Shown here piece after piece: positions 6,688 through 8,975 of a stretch of DNA of 8,975 bases. Below the pieces are notes generated by a model. That model was not told the DNA's origin, made no database searches, and saw nothing but the letters and a program-made list of their open reading frames with translations. The first letter of the stretch is position 1. Each line of letters opens with the position of its first letter. Made by a program: the position numbers and the translations under genes. Origin of the DNA: T1SED10-198M sp003554345 [NCBI: Candidatus Sumerlaeota bacterium] (GTDB taxonomy: Bacteria; Sumerlaeota; T1SED10-198M); the NCBI GenBank assembly GCA_003554345.1, contig PWGE01000310.1:1-8975 (forward strand), read 5' to 3'.

Positions 6688-7635
6688 TTATAATTCATCC
6701 AGCAACTCATCCCGGGAAAGAGGTCGGCTTATGCGGGAAATTTCTCTTCCTTCAGCATCATGAAAAATAATAGCGGGGACACGATAAATTGAAAATTCAG
6801 ATGAATAACGGGGTTCCTGAGAAAGATCAATGCGCACCAGCACGTAATCTGCCAGCCGTTCTTCAAATTCAGAAGTTTCAAAATATCGGTCATATTCCTG
6901 GCAGGCTTCTGCCTGAGGAGTATAAAAATAGACAAGCATTTCTCTATTCTGCTGTCTGGCAACACGACGTGCCTGGGACAGATTATCATACCATACAACC
7001 TCATCCACCTCTACAGGTTCCGTTGGTTCGTCAACAATCGGATCTTCAACCGGGGCAACATCAATGTCCACATCATCATCTACCAGGACAAAGCGAAAAC
7101 CATCAGCATAGACGCGGGGAAGATTTCTATCGTCAGCGGGACCGTCTGCCTCGGAAGCATCAACCTTTACATGAAGATCATCACCTGAGGAAAAAGTATA
7201 CTCTCCAAGAGAAATCCATTGATTGTGATTCGGTCTCGTCAAACCACCCCAGCCATCCTGATTGAGCTCAACGGTAGTATCTCCATCAGCATGTTCAATG
7301 ATATATTTCACATTCCTGAGATTGGCAGACTGACTCCAGGTCACATAGACCTCGTAGCGTCCTTCCTGATCAAACGCAGGGGCAACACGTGCGCTGGCGA
7401 CAAAATCCTCTTCATCCCTGTAATCAATCATACGGGAACCCAGCTCTTCCGTCAAACCCGACGCTTCACTTTTGGCAACACTTGTCTGCCAGTTGCCTTC
7501 CACTTCTTCATAATACTCATAGTTCTGCCCATCCGGCAGCGTTTCCACAATTATCTCACCGGCAGTCACTATACTGGTAAGGAAAATACACACTCCCAGC
7601 ACTAAAAGCATTTCCTTAAAATTTTTTAAAAACAT
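6688..7635 (-). CDS. Secreted golvesin-like domain protein with degenerate thioredoxin-like domain
   Basis: A 315-residue exported protein. The start at 7635 has an AAGGGAG Shine-Dalgarno (complement of 7644-7650). A signal peptide covers about 1-26, ending in SIVTAGE; C16 does not sit in a lipobox. Residues about 35-185 form a golvesin-like beta domain with EGNWQTS, GRYEVYVTW, YIIEHADGDT, QWISLGEYTF and YADGFRFVLV, close to the domains of the downstream glycosidase protein. An Asp/Glu/Pro/Val linker (186-212) follows, then a thioredoxin-like fold (213-315) with EMLVYFYTP, a cis-proline site RVPAIIF (P287) and a GREISRI strand. The active-site position reads A242-E-A-C245, so the first cysteine of CxxC is absent. 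Ordinary disulfide reductase or oxidase chemistry is therefore unlikely; binding, chaperone-like or single-cysteine chemistry remains possible. It lies upstream of the glycosidase gene in the same direction. Confidence 0.82.
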   Translation of the reverse strand: MFLKNFKEMLLVLGVCIFLTSIVTAGEIIVETLPDGQNYEYYEEVEGNWQTSVAKSEASGLTEELGSRMIDYRDEEDFVASARVAPAFDQEGRYEVYVTWSQSANLRNVKYIIEHADGDTTVELNQDGWGGLTRPNHNQWISLGEYTFSSGDDLHVKVDASEADGPADDRNLPRVYADGFRFVLVDDDVDIDVAPVEDPIVDEPTEPVEVDEVVWYDNLSQARRVARQQNREMLVYFYTPQAEACQEYDRYFETSEFEERLADYVLVRIDLSQEPRYSSEFSIYRVPAIIFHDAEGREISRISRPLSRDELLDEL

Positions 7636-7678
7636 CTCTTATTCTCCCTTTACCTTACTCTTTTTCTTTCTATCAGAT

Positions 7679-7707
7679 ATTTTAACAGAATTTATTATTT
7701 TTCTAAA
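7679..7707 (-). promoter_or_regulatory. Candidate promoter of the golvesin/thioredoxin-like gene
   Basis: In the 101-base gap after nadC, the - strand carries TTTAGA (7702-7707, four of six), 17 bases, then TAAAAT (7679-7684, five of six). The start would be near 7672, giving a leader of about 36 bases that includes the Shine-Dalgarno. The gap is very AT-rich, so weak matches are expected by chance. Confidence 0.35.
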
Positions 7708-7736
7708 AGAAAAAACTATTTATCGTTATTTTCCTT

Positions 7737-8582
7737 TCAATTCCCGGAAAATAACAGTGAAAGATCCAGTGCTTTTACTGAATGAGTAAGCTCTCCCACG
7801 GAAATATACTGAACGCCTGTCCGGGCATATTCTTCTATATTATCAAAAGTTATACCACCGGACGCTTCCAGTTCTACTTTATCTTCTCCCATTTTTACAG
7901 CCTGCTGTATATCAAAAGAAGACATGTTATCCAGCATGATATAGTCTATCATTTCTTCATATTGCAGAGCTTTTTTAAATTCTTCCAGATTTTTAACCTC
8001 TATTTCCACAGGCAAATCTTCGGGTGCAGAAGATTGAATAATTTCCAGAGCCTGTTCAATACCACCCGCTGCTTCAATATGATTATCTTTAACCAGAATC
8101 ATATCATACAGACCCATTCGATGATTCTGCCCTCCGCCGGTACGAACAGCATACTTATCCAGCTCGCGCCACAGAGGCATCGTTTTACGGGTATCCAGAA
8201 TAGTAACGCCATAGGGAACGGTTTTCTGAACATATTGTTCCGTGCGGGTAGCTATTCCTGACAAACGCTGAATGATATTTAAAAAAACCCTTTCACCCTG
8301 GAGAACAGAAAGTATTTTTGCCGTGAGATGCATTAAAGGCTGACCGGTTCGAATACTTTCCCCCTCAGCAGCCAGCAATTCAATTTCCACCTCATCATCA
8401 AGCAACCCGAAGACGGTACCGGCCAGGGGCAAACCACATATTATCCCATCTTCCCTGGCATACAGGGTAAAAGAACCACTTTCCGAACCATAAAAAAAAA
8501 GCCGGGAAGTACAATCTCCCCTGCCTACATCTTCTTCCAGTGCCTCCTGCACTCTTTCTCGCAAACGGGATGATATTTTCAT
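7737..8582 (-). CDS. nadC: Nicotinate-nucleotide diphosphorylase (carboxylating), quinolinate phosphoribosyltransferase
   Basis: A cytoplasmic enzyme of de novo NAD synthesis: quinolinate plus PRPP gives nicotinate mononucleotide, CO2 and diphosphate. At 281 residues it has the usual length. An N-terminal sandwich domain (about 1-110) with LEEDVGRGDCTS is followed by the barrel: ERVFLNIIQRLSGIAT (97-112), DTRKTMPLWRELDKYAV (130-146), RTGGGQNHRMGLYDMILVKD (147-166), IEVEV-like EIEVK (193-197), MLDN (216-219) and ELEASGGI (237-244). Likely substrate-binding residues seen are R106, R132, K133, H154, R155, K165, E195 and D218. The common TRKTTPGLR motif here reads TRKTMPLWR, so the usual glycine is a leucine. 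The ATG at 8582 lies 3 bases after the panB stop, with GGAGA (complement of 8590-8594) seven bases upstream inside panB, so the two are almost certainly co-transcribed and coupled. Confidence 0.97.
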   Translation of the reverse strand: MKISSRLRERVQEALEEDVGRGDCTSRLFFYGSESGSFTLYAREDGIICGLPLAGTVFGLLDDEVEIELLAAEGESIRTGQPLMHLTAKILSVLQGERVFLNIIQRLSGIATRTEQYVQKTVPYGVTILDTRKTMPLWRELDKYAVRTGGGQNHRMGLYDMILVKDNHIEAAGGIEQALEIIQSSAPEDLPVEIEVKNLEEFKKALQYEEMIDYIMLDNMSSFDIQQAVKMGEDKVELEASGGITFDNIEEYARTGVQYISVGELTHSVKALDLSLLFSGN

Positions 8583-8585
8583 TCC

Positions 8586-8975
8586 TTAATCTCCGTAGCT
8601 ATGTTTATCTTCAGGAAAAGCCTCCGTACGAACCTCTTCGCAGTAAGAGCGTACCGCCTGGAGAATAATTTTCCTTAAGTCAGCATATTGCTTTACAAAA
8701 CGAGGCAGGGGGCTGGCAGACAAGCCCAGCAAATCATTGATAACAAGAACCTGACCATCACAATGTTTTCCAGCTCCAATACCTATTACAGGTACCGAAA
8801 GCATCTCTTTCACTTCCCGGGCAAGACTGACAGGAACAGCTTCAAGTACGATACTGAAAACCCCTGATCTTTCAAGAGCCCGGGCATCCTGCTTGATCTT
8901 TTCAGCCTGCCCGGCGTCCTTTCCGCGTACACGATATCCCCCATACGCATGGACGGATTGTGGTTGCAATCCGAT
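8586..8975 (-). CDS. panB: 3-methyl-2-oxobutanoate hydroxymethyltransferase, C-terminal part
   Basis: The C-terminal 129 residues of a protein usually about 265-280 long; the start lies beyond the right edge. PanB transfers a hydroxymethyl group from methylenetetrahydrofolate to 3-methyl-2-oxobutanoate, giving ketopantoate on the way to pantothenate and coenzyme A. The frame is open to the last base and begins IGLQPQSVHAYGGYRVRGKD, the conserved segment after the metal site. It continues with IVLEAVP (holding the glutamate taken as catalytic base in the family), VIGIGAG, DGQVLVINDLLGL, RFVKQYADL and the C-terminal AFPEDKHSY. A TTG at 8969 is internal, not a start. The stop is 3 bases before nadC, forming a small cofactor operon. 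No panC or panD is visible here; they may lie off the right edge. Confidence 0.95.
   Translation of the reverse strand: MGLQPQSVHAYGGYRVRGKDAGQAEKIKQDARALERSGVFSIVLEAVPVSLAREVKEMLSVPVIGIGAGKHCDGQVLVINDLLGLSASPLPRFVKQYADLRKIILQAVRSYCEEVRTEAFPEDKHSYGD

Noticed and set aside
6789-7265. Open frame of 158 codons on the + strand
   Set aside because: Antisense to the golvesin/thioredoxin-like gene; its Gln/His-rich composition is typical of a shadow frame.
7693-7716. A/T hairpin (TTTTTC, loop, GAAAAA on the - strand) after nadC as a terminator
   Set aside because: The stem has one G-C pair and would be too weak; the sequence is simple AT-rich spacer, and the best promoter candidate of the next gene overlaps it.
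7782-8261. Open frame of 159 codons on the + strand
   Set aside because: Antisense to nadC, which is certain; Phe/Ile/Tyr-rich shadow with no family resemblance.
8969-8975. TTG at 8969 as start of the last gene
   Set aside because: The frame stays open to the window edge and the residues on both sides match the middle of PanB (IGLQPQSVH), so the gene is partial.

Overview
The window joins two sets of genes that point toward each other. Positions 1-4648, on the + strand, hold the end of a polysaccharide synthesis and export operon: the C-terminal part of a Wzt-like ABC exporter ATPase, a 915-residue double glycosyltransferase (GT4 fused to GT2), and a 436-residue coiled-coil protein. Positions 4654-8975, on the - strand and read from the right edge inward, hold panB (partial), nadC, a secreted golvesin-domain protein ending in a thioredoxin-like domain, and a secreted phosphodiester glycosidase-like protein with two golvesin-like domains. 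I see no rRNA, tRNA, CRISPR array or intact mobile element.

The organism looks like a free-living bacterium of moderate GC (I judge mid-40s percent by eye). The ABC-dependent polysaccharide export resembles O-antigen or capsule export, and the exported proteins have clear signal peptides and very acidic, Asp/Glu-rich mature parts. This suggests a Gram-negative-type envelope, perhaps in a saline or alkaline habitat. A member of the Fibrobacterota/Chitinivibrionia or a similar phylum would fit, but this is only a guess; nothing in the window fixes the taxonomy.

The most interesting signal is in the left half. One beta-rich module of about 100-120 residues recurs four times in three adjacent genes: at the C-terminus of the ABC ATPase, at the C-terminus of the GT4-GT2 enzyme, and at both ends of the coiled-coil protein. 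Shared marks are a hydrophobic strand ending in T/N-x-x-R, a run of V-x-h-x-L, a central D-x-x-W/F patch, and an L-x-L or T-L strand. In classical Wzt exporters the C-terminal domain of the ATPase recognises the polymer to be exported. The same module on the polymerising enzyme and on a coiled-coil protein suggests a system in which synthesis, possible length control and export read the same glycan or hold one another together. This is inference, but it can be tested.

In the right half, the two secreted proteins share golvesin-like (carbohydrate-binding-type) domains, three copies in all. One is attached to a phosphodiester glycosidase domain and one to a thioredoxin fold that has lost the first cysteine of its CxxC. 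A good sigma70-type promoter (TTGACT, 16-base spacer, TATAAT) at 6603-6576 would give the glycosidase gene a leader of about 230 nt. A second promoter-like pair lies close to the start codon. The convergent junction leaves only 5 bases between stop codons, and a 12-bp-arm hairpin lies inside the last codons of the coiled-coil gene, where it could serve as a terminator for the opposing gene.
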